Shown one piece after another: positions 27,715-37,476 of a stretch of 64,000 nucleotides of DNA. The DNA is from Halomonas eurihalina. GTDB lineage: Bacteria > Pseudomonadota > Gammaproteobacteria > Pseudomonadales > Halomonadaceae. Below the pieces are notes generated by a model. The model ran no database searches and was not told where the DNA came from. It saw nothing but the letters and a program-made list of their open reading frames with translations. Made by a program: the position numbers and the translations under genes. Where the stretch lies: contig NZ_VTPU01000015.1 of assembly GCF_008274785.1 (NCBI RefSeq), forward strand, positions 1 through 64,000. Reading direction: 5' to 3'. Numbering within the stretch: position 1 is the stretch's first letter; every line of letters begins with the position of its first letter.

Positions 27715-28800
27715 ATGACACATTTCTTGAACCAACAACCGCCCCGCCTGCTAGTCGTGCGCAATGACAAGCTCGGCGACTTCATGCTCGCCTGGCCAGC
27801 CCTGGCGTGCCTGAAGGCCTGTGAGCCCGCCCCCCACGTCAGTGTCCTGGTACCCGGCTACACCGCGCCCGTGGCACGGCTCTGCCCCTGGGTGGACGAG
27901 GTCATCATCGATCCGGGCGACGAGGCCGACCATGACGCCCGGCGCGACTTGCTGGCCCGAGTACGGGCAGCCAACTTCGATGCCCTGTTGACCCTGTTCT
28001 CCACGCCACGCACCGGCTGGCTGGGCTGGCGCGCCGGCATTCCGTTGCGCCTGGCACCGGCGACCAAGTGGGCCCAGCTATTCTACAATCACCGTATCAC
28101 CCAGCGCAGGTCACATTCGGCGAAACCCGAATACGTCTACAACATGGAACTGGCGGAGGCCCTGGTGGATGTTCTGGGGCTGTCGCCGCCGGAGCGCCCG
28201 GCGCCTCCCTACTGGCCGCTTTCCACACACGAGCAAGACGCGCAACGGCGCCGGGTCGCCGAGGAACTGGCCATCGATCCAGAGCGCCCCTGGGTATTCC
28301 TGCACGCCGGTAGCGGCGGCTCGGCGGTCAACCTGACGGCGGAGGCCTATGCTCGATTGGCTCAAGGCGTCGCCTCGCATCTGAAAGAGAGTGTGTCACC
28401 GGTGTGGATCCTGACCGCCGGCCCCGGCGAGGAAGATAATGCCGACGCGCTGCTCCGGACCCTGGAGGACATGGCGCTCGACGCCCATCGGCTGCCGGCG
28501 CGAGATGGCCTCGGCGACTTTGCCCTGAGCCTCGCCGCGGCAGACCTGTTCATCGCCGGCTCCACTGGCCCCCTGCACATCGCCGGCTGCCTGGATCGCG
28601 CTACCGCCGGCTTCTATCCCGCTCGCCGCTCGGCGACGCCCCTGCGCTGGCAGACCTGCAACGAGGCGAGTCGACGCCTCGCCTTCCGTCCCCCCGAGGG
28701 AGCCGGCGAAACCGACATGCATGCCATCGACCTGGAAGCCGCCGCCGAGCGGATCGCTCGGCACCTGGCGCCGTCCCCGACAAGCGAGCCCAGCACATGA
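27715..28800 (+). CDS. glycosyltransferase family 9 (heptosyltransferase-like)
   Basis: A 361-residue GT9 protein: LLVVRNDKLGDFMLAWPALACLK at the start, VFLHAGSGGSAVNLT near 200 and IAGSTGPLHIAGCL near 282 match heptosyltransferases. RNDKLGDxM is typical of a subgroup that extends the core. A GGGAG site lies five bases before the ATG. Its stop overlaps the start of the next gene (ATGA at 28797–28800). It may transfer a further heptose; the acceptor is unknown. Confidence 0.82.
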   Translation: MTHFLNQQPPRLLVVRNDKLGDFMLAWPALACLKACEPAPHVSVLVPGYTAPVARLCPWVDEVIIDPGDEADHDARRDLLARVRAANFDALLTLFSTPRTGWLGWRAGIPLRLAPATKWAQLFYNHRITQRRSHSAKPEYVYNMELAEALVDVLGLSPPERPAPPYWPLSTHEQDAQRRRVAEELAIDPERPWVFLHAGSGGSAVNLTAEAYARLAQGVASHLKESVSPVWILTAGPGEEDNADALLRTLEDMALDAHRLPARDGLGDFALSLAAADLFIAGSTGPLHIAGCLDRATAGFYPARRSATPLRWQTCNEASRRLAFRPPEGAGETDMHAIDLEAAAERIARHLAPSPTSEPST

Positions 28801-29564
28801 CTCCGATTACCGGCATCATCATCACCCTCAACGAGGCGGACAACGTCGTCGACTGCATCACCTCGCTGCAACGCGTCTGCGAGGAAGTCATCGTCGTCGA
28901 CTCCGGCAGCAAGGACGACACCGTGAGCCTGGCCGAAGCGGCCGGTGCCCGGGTCATTCACCAGTCCTACCTGGGCGACGGCCCCCAGAAGGCCTTCGCC
29001 GTTCCCCAGGCACAGCACGACTGGATCCTCGCTCTGGACGCCGACGAGCGTCTCGACGATGATGCGGTCACGGCGATCCAGCAACTGACGCTCGACGATC
29101 CCCGACAGGCCTATCGTTTCAGGCGGCGCAACTTCGCCGGCAACCACTGGATCCGCGCGGCGGGCTTCTATCCCGACCCGGTCACGCGACTGTACAACCG
29201 CACCACTTCGGGCTATCTGCCCAAGAAGGCGCACTCCTCGGTCCAGGCGCCATCGGTGGTCGATCTCGACGTGCACATCCGCCACTTTACCTATCGCGAC
29301 CTGTCCCACTGGATCACCCGCATCGATCAGCTCTCCAGCCGCGATGCCTGGGCCATGAAGGAACGTGGCAAACGCCCCTCCCGCTATCGCCCCGTGTTGC
29401 ACGCGCTCAGCGCCACCCTGCGCAAGCTGATTCTCAAGGGCGGCATCTTCCAGGGCCCGGATGGCTTCACGGTCGCCATGACCACGGCGTTCCACGCGTA
29501 CATGAAGTATGCCAAGCTGAACGAACTCTACGAGAACGAACGCGCCAACTCCGATGATGTTTGA
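28797..29564 (+). CDS. waaE: glycosyltransferase family 2, WaaE/KdtX type
   Basis: A 255-residue GT2 enzyme. It starts ITGIIITLNEADNVVDCI, and carries VVDSGSKDDTV (~40) and the DxD motif in LALDADERLDDD (~83), followed by the aromatic FYPDPVTRLYNR region seen in WaaE. WaaE adds a glucose to the first heptose in Klebsiella and related cores. Whether the sugar here is glucose is not shown. It overlaps both neighbours, so it is part of one rightward unit. Confidence 0.8.
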   Translation: MTPITGIIITLNEADNVVDCITSLQRVCEEVIVVDSGSKDDTVSLAEAAGARVIHQSYLGDGPQKAFAVPQAQHDWILALDADERLDDDAVTAIQQLTLDDPRQAYRFRRRNFAGNHWIRAAGFYPDPVTRLYNRTTSGYLPKKAHSSVQAPSVVDLDVHIRHFTYRDLSHWITRIDQLSSRDAWAMKERGKRPSRYRPVLHALSATLRKLILKGGIFQGPDGFTVAMTTAFHAYMKYAKLNELYENERANSDDV

Positions 29565-31200
29565 ACGTTCCCTGCCTGATTGGCTGCGTGAGCCTCGCTG
29601 GTGGGTTCTGCTGGCCCTCGGCCTGGCTCTGGGCCATGCCGCCGTGACAGTGACCCGACTCCCCTACTGGATGCTGCCGCCCATCGCCGCCGGCTGGCTG
29701 CTGGTGGCACGCGCCCTGCACTGGGGCGCCTCCTCGCGCCATCCACCGGCAAGCGGCTGGCCCTGGTCGCTCGTGCCCCTCATTTTCTGGGGCGTCTACG
29801 TCTATCTCGCCGACAGCTTCGGCATCGTCGATCTCGGCGCGGTGTTCTTCCACCTGCAGGCCGGCATCAGCGAGCATGGCGGAGGTGAACGCACCATCGT
29901 CGCCATCCTCTACACCCTGGCCATGCTCCCGGTCCTCGCGTCCTTCACCTGGCTGGTCCGCCATGATCACCGCTGGCGGCTGCTGGAGCGCCTGCTGGCC
30001 CTGGCCTTGCTGGCCACCAATCCACTGCTCTACGGCATTGGGCAGCGCGGTGCGGCCATCGTCGCCGAGGAAGGTGCCTGGCTGGAGCAGCGCTACGTTG
30101 ATCCGGTGATTCTCGAGGCGCCCTCCTCTCCGCCCAACCTGTTGGTCCTCTACCTGGAGAGCCTCGAGCAGACGTACGCCGATCGCGAGCGCTTCGGCAA
30201 TGTCTACGCTCCGCTCACCGCCCTGGGCAATCAGGGCGTAGTGTTCGAGGGCGTGCGCCAGGTCGACAACACCGGCTGGACCATGGCCGGCATGATCGCC
30301 AGCCAATGCGGGGTTCCGTTGATGCCGGCGGGGCTACTTCACGACAGCCAGTTGGAGCCGCTTGAGCGAGTCGTGCCCGGGGTCTCCTGCCTGGGCGACC
30401 TGCTCGCCGAGCAAGGTTATTCGCTGACGTACATGGGAGGCGCCAGCAAGCGTTTCGCCGGCAAGGGACGGTTCTACGAGGGGCATGGGTTCTCTCGGGT
30501 CCTCGGCCGCGATGACCTCGCGCCCAGGGTGGAAAACCCGGACGACCTGAATAGCTGGGGCCTCTACGACGACGACCTCTATGCCTTGACCGTCGAAGAG
30601 ATTCGACGCCTGGAGAAACAGGAAAGACCCTGGGGACTGGTCAACCTGAGCCTGGCCACGCATCCGCCATACGGCTATTCACCCGATGAGTGCCGCCGGC
30701 GCCAGGGCGAATTCGATGGCACGGACATCCTCTACAGTGTCGAGTGTTCCGCCCGCATGGCACATGATCTGGTGAAACGTCTTGCCGGCGAGGGACTACT
30801 GAAGAACACCTTGGTAGTCATCGCCAGCGATCATCTTTCGATGCGCGTCTCGGCCTGGGAGCAACTGACCGCCGGCCCGCGCAGCAACACCTTCATGCTA
30901 CTCGGCAACGACCTCGCGCCGCGACGCATCAAGGTCGAGGCCTCGACCATGGACATCTTGTCCACGGTGCTCGAGGCCATGGGCTTCGTCATCGACTGGC
31001 ATCGTGCCGGGCTGGGCGTATCGCTGCTTTCGGAGGAACCGACCCTGGTCGAGCAACACGGTCTGGAAACCCTCAACGCCCAGCTCAAGCGGGAAACCGC
31101 GCTTCACGAGCGTCTCTGGCAGGGGCTCGACATCGAAGGCGTGGCCCCGGATGAGGCGTCGCGCACGCCCTGGCTGTCACCCGAGGCTACCGGCGACTAA
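29554..31200 (+). CDS. membrane phosphoglycerol/phosphoethanolamine transferase-like enzyme (OpgB/LtaS family)
   Basis: A 548-residue protein with four to five N-terminal membrane helices (residues ~20–170) and a periplasmic sulfatase-fold domain. Likely catalytic features are NLLVLYLESLE (metal Glu, ~200), the Thr nucleophile in DNTGWTMAGMIASQCGVPL (~245) and VVIASDHLSM (Asp–His, ~430). The GWTxAG...SQCG block is typical of OpgB, which moves phosphoglycerol onto periplasmic glucans. At 548 residues it is shorter than E. coli OpgB. In this LPS context it may decorate the core instead. Its stop overlaps that of the convergent waaF. Confidence 0.75.
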   Translation: MMFERSLPDWLREPRWWVLLALGLALGHAAVTVTRLPYWMLPPIAAGWLLVARALHWGASSRHPPASGWPWSLVPLIFWGVYVYLADSFGIVDLGAVFFHLQAGISEHGGGERTIVAILYTLAMLPVLASFTWLVRHDHRWRLLERLLALALLATNPLLYGIGQRGAAIVAEEGAWLEQRYVDPVILEAPSSPPNLLVLYLESLEQTYADRERFGNVYAPLTALGNQGVVFEGVRQVDNTGWTMAGMIASQCGVPLMPAGLLHDSQLEPLERVVPGVSCLGDLLAEQGYSLTYMGGASKRFAGKGRFYEGHGFSRVLGRDDLAPRVENPDDLNSWGLYDDDLYALTVEEIRRLEKQERPWGLVNLSLATHPPYGYSPDECRRRQGEFDGTDILYSVECSARMAHDLVKRLAGEGLLKNTLVVIASDHLSMRVSAWEQLTAGPRSNTFMLLGNDLAPRRIKVEASTMDILSTVLEAMGFVIDWHRAGLGVSLLSEEPTLVEQHGLETLNAQLKRETALHERLWQGLDIEGVAPDEASRTPWLSPEATGD

Positions 31201-32213
31201 CCGCGAATCGCGCGCAGCAAGCGCGCCGGCGGCAGGTGGTTGAGGCAATTGGTGTGGCCCAGCGGGCAGGTGCGCTCGAAGCAGGGTGAGCACGCCAACG
31301 CCAGGTAGTGAATCTCGGCATTGTCGGTCAGCGGTGGCGTGTAATCGGGCGAAGACGAGCCATAGATCGCCTGCACCCGGGTCCCCGCTGCCGCCGCCAC
31401 GTGCATCAGGCCGGAGTCATTGGTCACCGCCTGCCGGCAATCGGCGAGCAGGTCCACGGCATCGCCCAGGCGAGTCCGCCCGCAGAGATTGTGCGCGCCC
31501 TCGAGCCCCTTGGCGATCATCTCACCGGCCTCGGCGTCCTTGGGGCCGCCCATCACGCGAACCTCATGCCCCTCGGCCACCAGCGCCTCGGCCAGTTCGC
31601 GGAAATAAGCCAGAGGCCACTGCTTGGCCGGCCCGTATTCGGCCCCCGGCATCATGGCAATGGCCGGGCGCGAGCTCAGGCCGAGCGTTTCGCGCAGCCG
31701 CTCCAGATTGGCCTCATCCCGGCTTAGCTCTGGCCTGGGCAGCGCGAAATCGCCACCTGCGGCCTCGCTGGCCGGCAAGCCTAGCGCTACGAAGCGCTTG
31801 ACGGTTTGGTCGAGCACCGACTTGTCGAGGCGACGCCGGTCATTGAGTAGCGCGTAGCGCTGTTCGCCGGTAAAGCCGGTACGCCGGGGAATACGCGCCA
31901 GAAACGGAACCAGCGCCGATTTCCAGGAGCGCGGCAGAACCAGAGCCCGATCGAAGCGCCCGCGCAGCTCAGCGGCCAGGCGGCGGCGCGTCGCCCAACC
32001 GAACTCGCCATGTCCGACCTCCAGCGGCGCGACTTCATCGACCTCAGCCATGCGCTCGAGGATCGGCCGCGACCAGGCCGGCGCCACGACGCCGATCCAG
32101 GCGCCCGGCTGCCTCGCCTTGAGGGTCTTGAACAGGCTCTGGGCCATGACCATGTCACCGACCCAGGACGGGCCGACGACCAGGATGCGCTCGCCGGGGG
32201 CGGCCTCAGGCAT
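31197..32213 (-). CDS. waaF: ADP-heptose:LPS heptosyltransferase II
   Basis: A 338-residue GT9 enzyme clearly Waa[45 protein letters not shown] (blocks SWKSAL and RRTGF, ~95), [14 protein letters not shown] (~195), [11 protein letters not shown] (~275), and a Cys-rich end [20 protein letters not shown]. It adds the second heptose of the inner core. It overlaps hldD upstream by eight bases, so the heptose epimerase and transferase are co-expressed. Confidence 0.95.
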   Translation of the reverse strand: MPEAAPGERILVVGPSWVGDMVMAQSLFKTLKARQPGAWIGVVAPAWSRPILERMAEVDEVAPLEVGHGEFGWATRRRLAAELRGRFDRALVLPRSWKSALVPFLARIPRRTGFTGEQRYALLNDRRRLDKSVLDQTVKRFVALGLPASEAAGGDFALPRPELSRDEANLERLRETLGLSSRPAIAMMPGAEYGPAKQWPLAYFRELAEALVAEGHEVRVMGGPKDAEAGEMIAKGLEGAHNLCGRTRLGDAVDLLADCRQAVTNDSGLMHVAAAAGTRVQAIYGSSSPDYTPPLTDNAEIHYLALACSPCFERTCPLGHTNCLNHLPPARLLRAIRG

Positions 32214-33162
32214 TCAACCACTCCAGATAGGCCTGTACGCCCTCGGCGACGGTGCGAAACTCGCGGTCGTAGCCGATCTCGCGGAGCCGCTCGATATCGG
32301 CACGCGTGTAGCTCTGGTAGCGCCCCTTGAGATTCTCGGGGAAATCGATGTACTCGATCCGGCCACGGCCATAATAGTCGATCACCGCCTCGCCGATGGC
32401 CTTGAAGGGCTCGGCACGCCCGGTCCCCAGGTTGAATATCCCCGAGGCCTCCGGGTTATCGAGGAACCATAGGTTGACGTCCACCACGTCGCCCACATAG
32501 ATGAAGTCGCGGCTCTGCATGCCGGCCTCGACCCCGTCCCAGGCGCCGAAAAGCTTGAGATCCTCGCCAGCGCTGATCTGGGTGTGGTGGTGATAGGCGA
32601 CACTGGCCATCTTGCCCTTGTGCTGCTCCCTGGGACCATAGACGTTGAAGTAGCGAAAGCCCACCACCTGGCTCTCGAACTCGTGATGCCGGGCGCGCAC
32701 GTACTGGTCGAACAGCAGCTTGGAGTAACCGTAGACGTTCAGCGGCTTCTCATGCTCGGGCTCTTCCCGGAATACCTCGCTACCGCCATAGGTCGCGGCG
32801 GAGGACGCGTACAGGAAGGGAATGCCCTTGAGCTGGCAGAAATGCAGCAACTCCTTGGAGTACTCGAAGTTGTTCTCGAGCATGAAGCGGCCATCCCATT
32901 CCGTGGTATCGGAACAAGCTCCCTCGTGGAAGATGGCTTCGATGGGCGGTAGGTGCGTCTGCTCACCGCGCAGCGCCGCCCTGACCCGAGACAGGAAGTC
33001 GTCCTTGTCGAGATAGTCGCCGAGGGTGCAGTCGGCGAGATTGATGAACTTGGTGCCGTCGCGGAGATCGTCGACCACCAGGATGTCGTCACGGCCTCGC
33101 TCATTGAGTGCCTTGACCAGATTCGAGCCGATGAAGCCGGCTCCGCCTGTCACTACGATCAT
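32206..33162 (-). CDS. hldD: ADP-glyceromanno-heptose 6-epimerase
   Basis: A 318-residue extended SDR enzyme with [15 protein letters not shown] at the start, the [13 protein letters not shown] segment (~80) unique to HldD, and catalytic [10 protein letters not shown] (~140). It converts ADP-D,D-heptose to the L,D form used by WaaF and OpsX. It is first in a leftward hldD–waaF unit, divergent from glyQ. Confidence 0.97.
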   Translation of the reverse strand: MIVVTGGAGFIGSNLVKALNERGRDDILVVDDLRDGTKFINLADCTLGDYLDKDDFLSRVRAALRGEQTHLPPIEAIFHEGACSDTTEWDGRFMLENNFEYSKELLHFCQLKGIPFLYASSAATYGGSEVFREEPEHEKPLNVYGYSKLLFDQYVRARHHEFESQVVGFRYFNVYGPREQHKGKMASVAYHHHTQISAGEDLKLFGAWDGVEAGMQSRDFIYVGDVVDVNLWFLDNPEASGIFNLGTGRAEPFKAIGEAVIDYYGRGRIEYIDFPENLKGRYQSYTRADIERLREIGYDREFRTVAEGVQAYLEWLNA

Positions 33163-33257
33163 GGGATTCCCCTTACTCCGAACCTGCGCCTATAACCGAT
33201 CTGCCTGTGATTGTATACTTGACGGCTCGTGAATTCATGGCCAACGGTGCTTTCGCA

Positions 33258-34220
33258 ATGACACAGTCGACGCCAGACGTGACAACCTTCCAGGGCCTGA
33301 TCCTGGCCCTGCAGCAGTACTGGGCCGAACAGGGCTGCGTGGTCCTCCAGCCTCTGGATATGGAGGTCGGGGCCGGGACCTTCCATACGGCCACCTTCCT
33401 GCGCTCTATCGGTCCCGAGACCTGGAACGCTGCCTATGTGCAGCCGTCCCGTCGCCCCACCGATGGCCGCTATGGCGAGAACCCCAACCGCCTGCAGCAT
33501 TACTATCAGTTCCAGGTAGTGATGAAGCCCTCCCCGGCGGACCTGCAGGAACGCTATCTCGGCTCGTTGAAGTGTCTCGGCATCGATCCCCTGGTCCATG
33601 ATATCCGCTTCGTCGAAGACAACTGGGAATCGCCCACTCTGGGTGCCTGGGGGCTCGGTTGGGAAGTCTGGCTCAATGGCATGGAAGTGACTCAGTTCAC
33701 TTACTTCCAGCAGGCCGGCGGGCTGGAATGCTATCCCGTTACCGGCGAGCTGACCTATGGCCTCGAGCGTATCGCCATGTACGTGCAGGACGTCGACAGC
33801 GTCTATGACCTAGTATGGACGGTGGCACCGGACGGCACTAAGGTCACCTACGGGGACGTCTTCCTGCAGAACGAGCGCGAACAGTCCGCCTACAATTTCG
33901 AGCATGCCGATGTTCCGGCCCTCTTCGAGGCCTTCGATCACCAGGAAGGCGAGTGCACCAAGCTGCTCGACGCCAGCCTGCCCCTGCCCGCCTACGAGCA
34001 GGTGCTGAAAGCCTCGCATACCTTCAACCTGCTCGATGCTCGTCACGCCATCTCCGTGACCGAACGGCAGCGCTACATCCTGCGCGTCCGCACCATGGCC
34101 CGCAATGTGGCCCATGCCTACTATGAATCCCGCAAGGCCGCCGGCTTCCCGCTGGCATCCGAGGCCCTGCGCCAAGAACTGCTGGCGAACGAGTCGCCTG
34201 CCGAACAGGGAGACGCTTGA
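33258..34220 (+). CDS. glyQ: glycyl-tRNA synthetase alpha subunit
   Basis: A 320-residue class II synthetase subunit, conserved from [23 protein letters not shown] to the end, with the active-site blocks [23 protein letters not shown] (R, YGENPNR) and [22 protein letters not shown] (ELTYGLER). It forms the alpha2beta2 enzyme with GlyS. I chose the ATG at 33258 (MTQSTPD), since homology begins soon after it; an ATG at 33237 is possible. Its stop is three bases from the glyS ATG. Confidence 0.96.
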   Translation: MTQSTPDVTTFQGLILALQQYWAEQGCVVLQPLDMEVGAGTFHTATFLRSIGPETWNAAYVQPSRRPTDGRYGENPNRLQHYYQFQVVMKPSPADLQERYLGSLKCLGIDPLVHDIRFVEDNWESPTLGAWGLGWEVWLNGMEVTQFTYFQQAGGLECYPVTGELTYGLERIAMYVQDVDSVYDLVWTVAPDGTKVTYGDVFLQNEREQSAYNFEHADVPALFEAFDHQEGECTKLLDASLPLPAYEQVLKASHTFNLLDARHAISVTERQRYILRVRTMARNVAHAYYESRKAAGFPLASEALRQELLANESPAEQGDA

Positions 34221-34222
34221 AG

Positions 34223-36289
34223 ATGGCCGCCGATACCTTTCTGCTCGAACTGGGCGTCGAAGAACTGCCGCCGAGCGCGATCGACGCTCTGTCCGATGCC
34301 CTCGCCGATGGCGTTCGCCAGGGGCTGGACGATGCCGAGATCGAACATGGTGACATTCGCGCCTATGCCAGCCCGCGACGCCTGGCTGTACAGATCGACA
34401 CACTGGCCGACAAGCAGCCGGATCGCGAAGTCGAGCGCCGAGGTCCTTCCCTGGCCGCTGCCTTCAAGGACGGCGAGCCGACCAAGGCGGCCGAGGGCTT
34501 TGCCCGCTCCTGCGGTGTCAGCGTCGAGTCGCTGATCCATCTCGAGACGGACAAGGGAACCTGGCTGGGCTATCGCGAACAACAGCCAGGAGAGGCCACC
34601 ACGACCCTCCTCCCGGCCATCGTCGAGAAGTCCATCGCTGCCCTGCCGGTTCCCAAAAACATGCGCTGGGGCGCTTCCCGGGTCGAGTTCTCGCGCCCTG
34701 CTCACTGGTTGGTGATGCTCTATGGCGAACGTGTCGTCGAAGCCTCCGCCCTGGGACTCCAGGCCGGCCGCACCACCCGCGGCCATCGCTTCCATGCGCC
34801 GGAGCCCATCGAGCTCGGTCACGCCGACGACTACCTCGGCGCCATGGAGAATGCCTGGGTCCTGGCGGATCGCGAGCAACGCCGCGAACGCATTCGTGAA
34901 CAGGTGCTCGCCGAAGCCGAAGTCCAGGACGCCACGGCAGTGATCGACGAGGAGCTGCTGATCGAAGTCAGCGGCCTGGTAGAGTGGCCGGTCGCCCTGA
35001 CCGGGAGCTTCGACGAACGCTTCCTGGAAGTGCCCGCCGAATGTCTGGTCTCCTCAATGAAGGCCAACCAGAAGTACTTCCACCTGCTGGACGATGACGG
35101 CAAGCTCAAGCCCCGCTTCATCACTATCTCCAACATCGACAGCCAGGCGCCCGAACTGGTCGTGCAGGGCAACGAGAAGGTCATTCGCCCCCGCCTGGCC
35201 GACGCCGCCTTCTTCTATGATACCGACCGGCAGCGCCCACTCGTCGAGCGCGTGCAGGAGCTGTCCAGCGTCGTCTTCCAGCAGCAGCTCGGCACCCTGG
35301 CCGACAAGGCCCACCGCAGCGCCGCCGTGGCCGCCTTCATCGCCGGCCGCATCGATGGCGATGTGGGCCATGCCCGACGCGCCAGCGAGCTGGCCAAGTG
35401 CGATCTCGTGACCGAGATGGTCCAGGAATTCCCCGAACTCCAGGGCACCATGGGCCGCTACTACGCCACCCACGACGGCGAGGACGCCGAGGTGGCCCGC
35501 GCCCTGGAAGAGCAGTACTTGCCGCGCTTCGCCGGCGACGCGGTGCCCAGCACGCGCACCGGCCTCGCCCTGGCCCTGGCGGATCGCCTCGATACCCTGA
35601 CCGGTATCTTCGGCATCGGCCAGCGTCCCAGCGGCACCAAGGATCCCTTCGCCCTGCGCCGCGCCTCCATCGGTGTGCTCAACATCATGGTCAAGGGCGA
35701 ACTGGACCTGGATCTGCGCGAGCTGCTCGAACTGGCCGCCGCCCAGCATCAGGAGTTGCCTTACGCCGAGGGGCTGGTCGACGAGGTTCTAGCCTATATG
35801 CTCGACCGTTTCCGCGCCTGGGGCCGTGACGAAGGCATCGAGGCCGAGGTCTACCTCGCCGTGCGTGCCCGCCCGGTCACCAAGCCGCTCGACTTTGCCC
35901 GTCGCCTGCAGGCAGTGCACAACTTTGCCAGCCGCGATGAGGCTGCTGCCCTGGCCGCCGCCAACAAGCGGGTTTCCAACATCCTCGCCAAGCAGGATGA
36001 TGAGATCTCCCCCGAGGTCGATACCAGCCTGCTGGCAGAGGACGCCGAGCGCGACCTGGCCGAGGCGCTGGCCCAATGCCGGGAAAAGGTCGCCCCCCTG
36101 TTCGCTGAAGCCCGCTACAGCGATGCCCTGGATGTTCTCGCTGGTCTGCGCAACCCGGTGGATCGCTTCTTCGACCAGGTCATGGTCATGGCCGACGATG
36201 CGGCTGTGAAGCGCAATCGACTGGCCTTGCTGGCCAGCCTCCAGGCGCTGTTCCTCGAGGTCGCGGATATCGCCGAACTCCAGCACTAA
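34223..36289 (+). CDS. glyS: glycyl-tRNA synthetase beta subunit
   Basis: A 688-residue protein, close to the usual 689, matching GlyS along its length: TFLLELGVEELPPSA at the start, MRWGASRVEFSRPAHWLVMLYG (~155, block MRWGAS), GDAVPSTRTGLALALADRLDTL, and a C-terminal anticodon-binding domain ending ADIAELQH. The ATG at 34223 fits the family; a TTG at 34217 overlapping the glyQ stop is an alternative. A palindromic parS/terminator follows the stop by 35 bases. Confidence 0.96.
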   Translation: MAADTFLLELGVEELPPSAIDALSDALADGVRQGLDDAEIEHGDIRAYASPRRLAVQIDTLADKQPDREVERRGPSLAAAFKDGEPTKAAEGFARSCGVSVESLIHLETDKGTWLGYREQQPGEATTTLLPAIVEKSIAALPVPKNMRWGASRVEFSRPAHWLVMLYGERVVEASALGLQAGRTTRGHRFHAPEPIELGHADDYLGAMENAWVLADREQRRERIREQVLAEAEVQDATAVIDEELLIEVSGLVEWPVALTGSFDERFLEVPAECLVSSMKANQKYFHLLDDDGKLKPRFITISNIDSQAPELVVQGNEKVIRPRLADAAFFYDTDRQRPLVERVQELSSVVFQQQLGTLADKAHRSAAVAAFIAGRIDGDVGHARRASELAKCDLVTEMVQEFPELQGTMGRYYATHDGEDAEVARALEEQYLPRFAGDAVPSTRTGLALALADRLDTLTGIFGIGQRPSGTKDPFALRRASIGVLNIMVKGELDLDLRELLELAAAQHQELPYAEGLVDEVLAYMLDRFRAWGRDEGIEAEVYLAVRARPVTKPLDFARRLQAVHNFASRDEAAALAAANKRVSNILAKQDDEISPEVDTSLLAEDAERDLAEALAQCREKVAPLFAEARYSDALDVLAGLRNPVDRFFDQVMVMADDAAVKRNRLALLASLQALFLEVADIAELQH

Positions 36290-36324
36290 CCTTCGCCCCC
36301 GGGAAATCCGGAGGCGCAAATGAA

Positions 36325-36354
36325 GGGGGCCTGTTTCACGTGAAACAGGCCCCC
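36325..36354 (+). terminator. glyS terminator-like hairpin whose stem is a parS site
   Basis: A 30-bp perfect palindrome: GGGGGCC, then the 16-bp parS, then GGCCCCC. It is 35 bases after glyS. On the plus strand TTCTCGTTT follows, a weak T-run; the stem is very stable. It could end glyQS transcripts as RNA and bind ParB as DNA. Confidence 0.6.
36332..36347. promoter_or_regulatory. parS site 1 (perfect)
   Basis: TGTTTCACGTGAAACA, identical to the consensus ParB-binding site of bacterial chromosomes. It forms the middle of the hairpin after glyS. Confidence 0.95.
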
Positions 36355-36413
36355 TTCTCGTTTCTGCTCTCGTCCACTTGCCTCAGCGCCCCTACCCTGA
36401 CCCTGCTCCACGA

Positions 36414-36429
36414 TGTTTCACGTGAAACA
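36414..36429. promoter_or_regulatory. parS site 2 (perfect)
   Basis: TGTTTCACGTGAAACA inside a longer 22-bp palindrome (36411–36432, flanked by CGA/TCG). It is 82 bases from site 1, between glyS and the glycosyltransferase island. Confidence 0.95.
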
Positions 36430-36491
36430 TCGCCTCCTTGACCAGCACCGCCGAAGGTCCCCATCTGATCACTGGAGACCACGCCTGGCTA

Positions 36492-37397
36492 TCACCTGAA
36501 GAATGACAGCAAGTAGCGCTTGAACAGTCGAGCATCCGGTTTCAGTTTTCCATTGGCGATTCCATCTCGTACGGTACAGCGGAATCTTTTACCCTGCTTC
36601 ATTCGGTAAAGTGACTGGAGCACTGACCTCGCATCAGCTTCCAGGAGTTGCTTCGTCTGGCGCTGTGTCAGTTTATTGGTCAGATCAGGGTTCATCATGA
36701 TGGCTTCAATGAAACGCTCACCCTGATGGATAATGCGTTTATGGTCATGTCGAGCTCGCTGTGGCTCTACATCTCGAACCATACAGCACGGCCCCCCGGC
36801 ATAGCGTGCATCCTCTCTTGCCAGGGCCCTCAGGAAAAACTCCACATCTTCCTTTTTTCGAAGCTCCACGTTGAACCCTTCCAACGCTCTGAAAGCATTC
36901 CGCTTCATGATGAAGCTGTTTGTATGCAGCCACCCCATATCGTCGATATATTCACTGAGCGAGAGCGCTGCCGCATATTGCTTCTCGCCGGGGAGAAGGG
37001 AGGCGTGGGAAGTCGCGTCAATGTGATCGCTGAAAATGATTCCTTCGAAATCAGGATAGTCCTGGGCCAGTTGCATTCGATTGGCCACAGCAGACTCGAC
37101 GAGCAGATCATCGGAATCCAGGAAGCCTATATAGTCTGCATCGCTGACCGCTACGCCATAGTTCCTCGCGGCTGACTGCCCCTGGTTACTTTCCAGTTGA
37201 TGGATCGATACTCTGGCCTCTGCCTTATAGTGCTCTTCCAGTTGTGAATAGCTGTCATCGGTGGAGGCATCATCTACGACAACACACTGAGTGTCTGGCC
37301 AAGTCTGTGAGAGCACCGCGTCGATGGCCTCACAGACACGAGGCCATCGATTGAAACAAGGAATAATGATGGCTACACGAGGCTGATCGGTATGCAT
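36492..37397 (-). CDS. glycosyltransferase family 2, island gene
   Basis: A 301-residue GT2 enzyme: RVAIIIPCFNRWPRVCEAID at the start, VVVDDASTDDS (~35), SAARNYGVAVSDADYIGFLDSDDLL (~75, with DSDD as metal motif) and KKEDVEFFLRAL (~185). The DNA is visibly poorer in G+C than the neighbours and its codon use differs, which suggests recent transfer. The start is uncertain: the ATG at 37397 begins closest to the conserved domain but lacks a good ribosome site; ATGs at 37430 and 37457 are in frame. It probably modifies a surface polysaccharide. Confidence 0.75.
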   Translation of the reverse strand: MHTDQPRVAIIIPCFNRWPRVCEAIDAVLSQTWPDTQCVVVDDASTDDSYSQLEEHYKAEARVSIHQLESNQGQSAARNYGVAVSDADYIGFLDSDDLLVESAVANRMQLAQDYPDFEGIIFSDHIDATSHASLLPGEKQYAAALSLSEYIDDMGWLHTNSFIMKRNAFRALEGFNVELRKKEDVEFFLRALAREDARYAGGPCCMVRDVEPQRARHDHKRIIHQGERFIEAIMMNPDLTNKLTQRQTKQLLEADARSVLQSLYRMKQGKRFRCTVRDGIANGKLKPDARLFKRYLLSFFR

Positions 37398-37476
37398 GGT
37401 CAATTGCCGCGTCCTTTCGTTGGATGCCATGTCAGCATGGCATGATACTTCCTCCATCCATACCGCGCGCCTCCTC

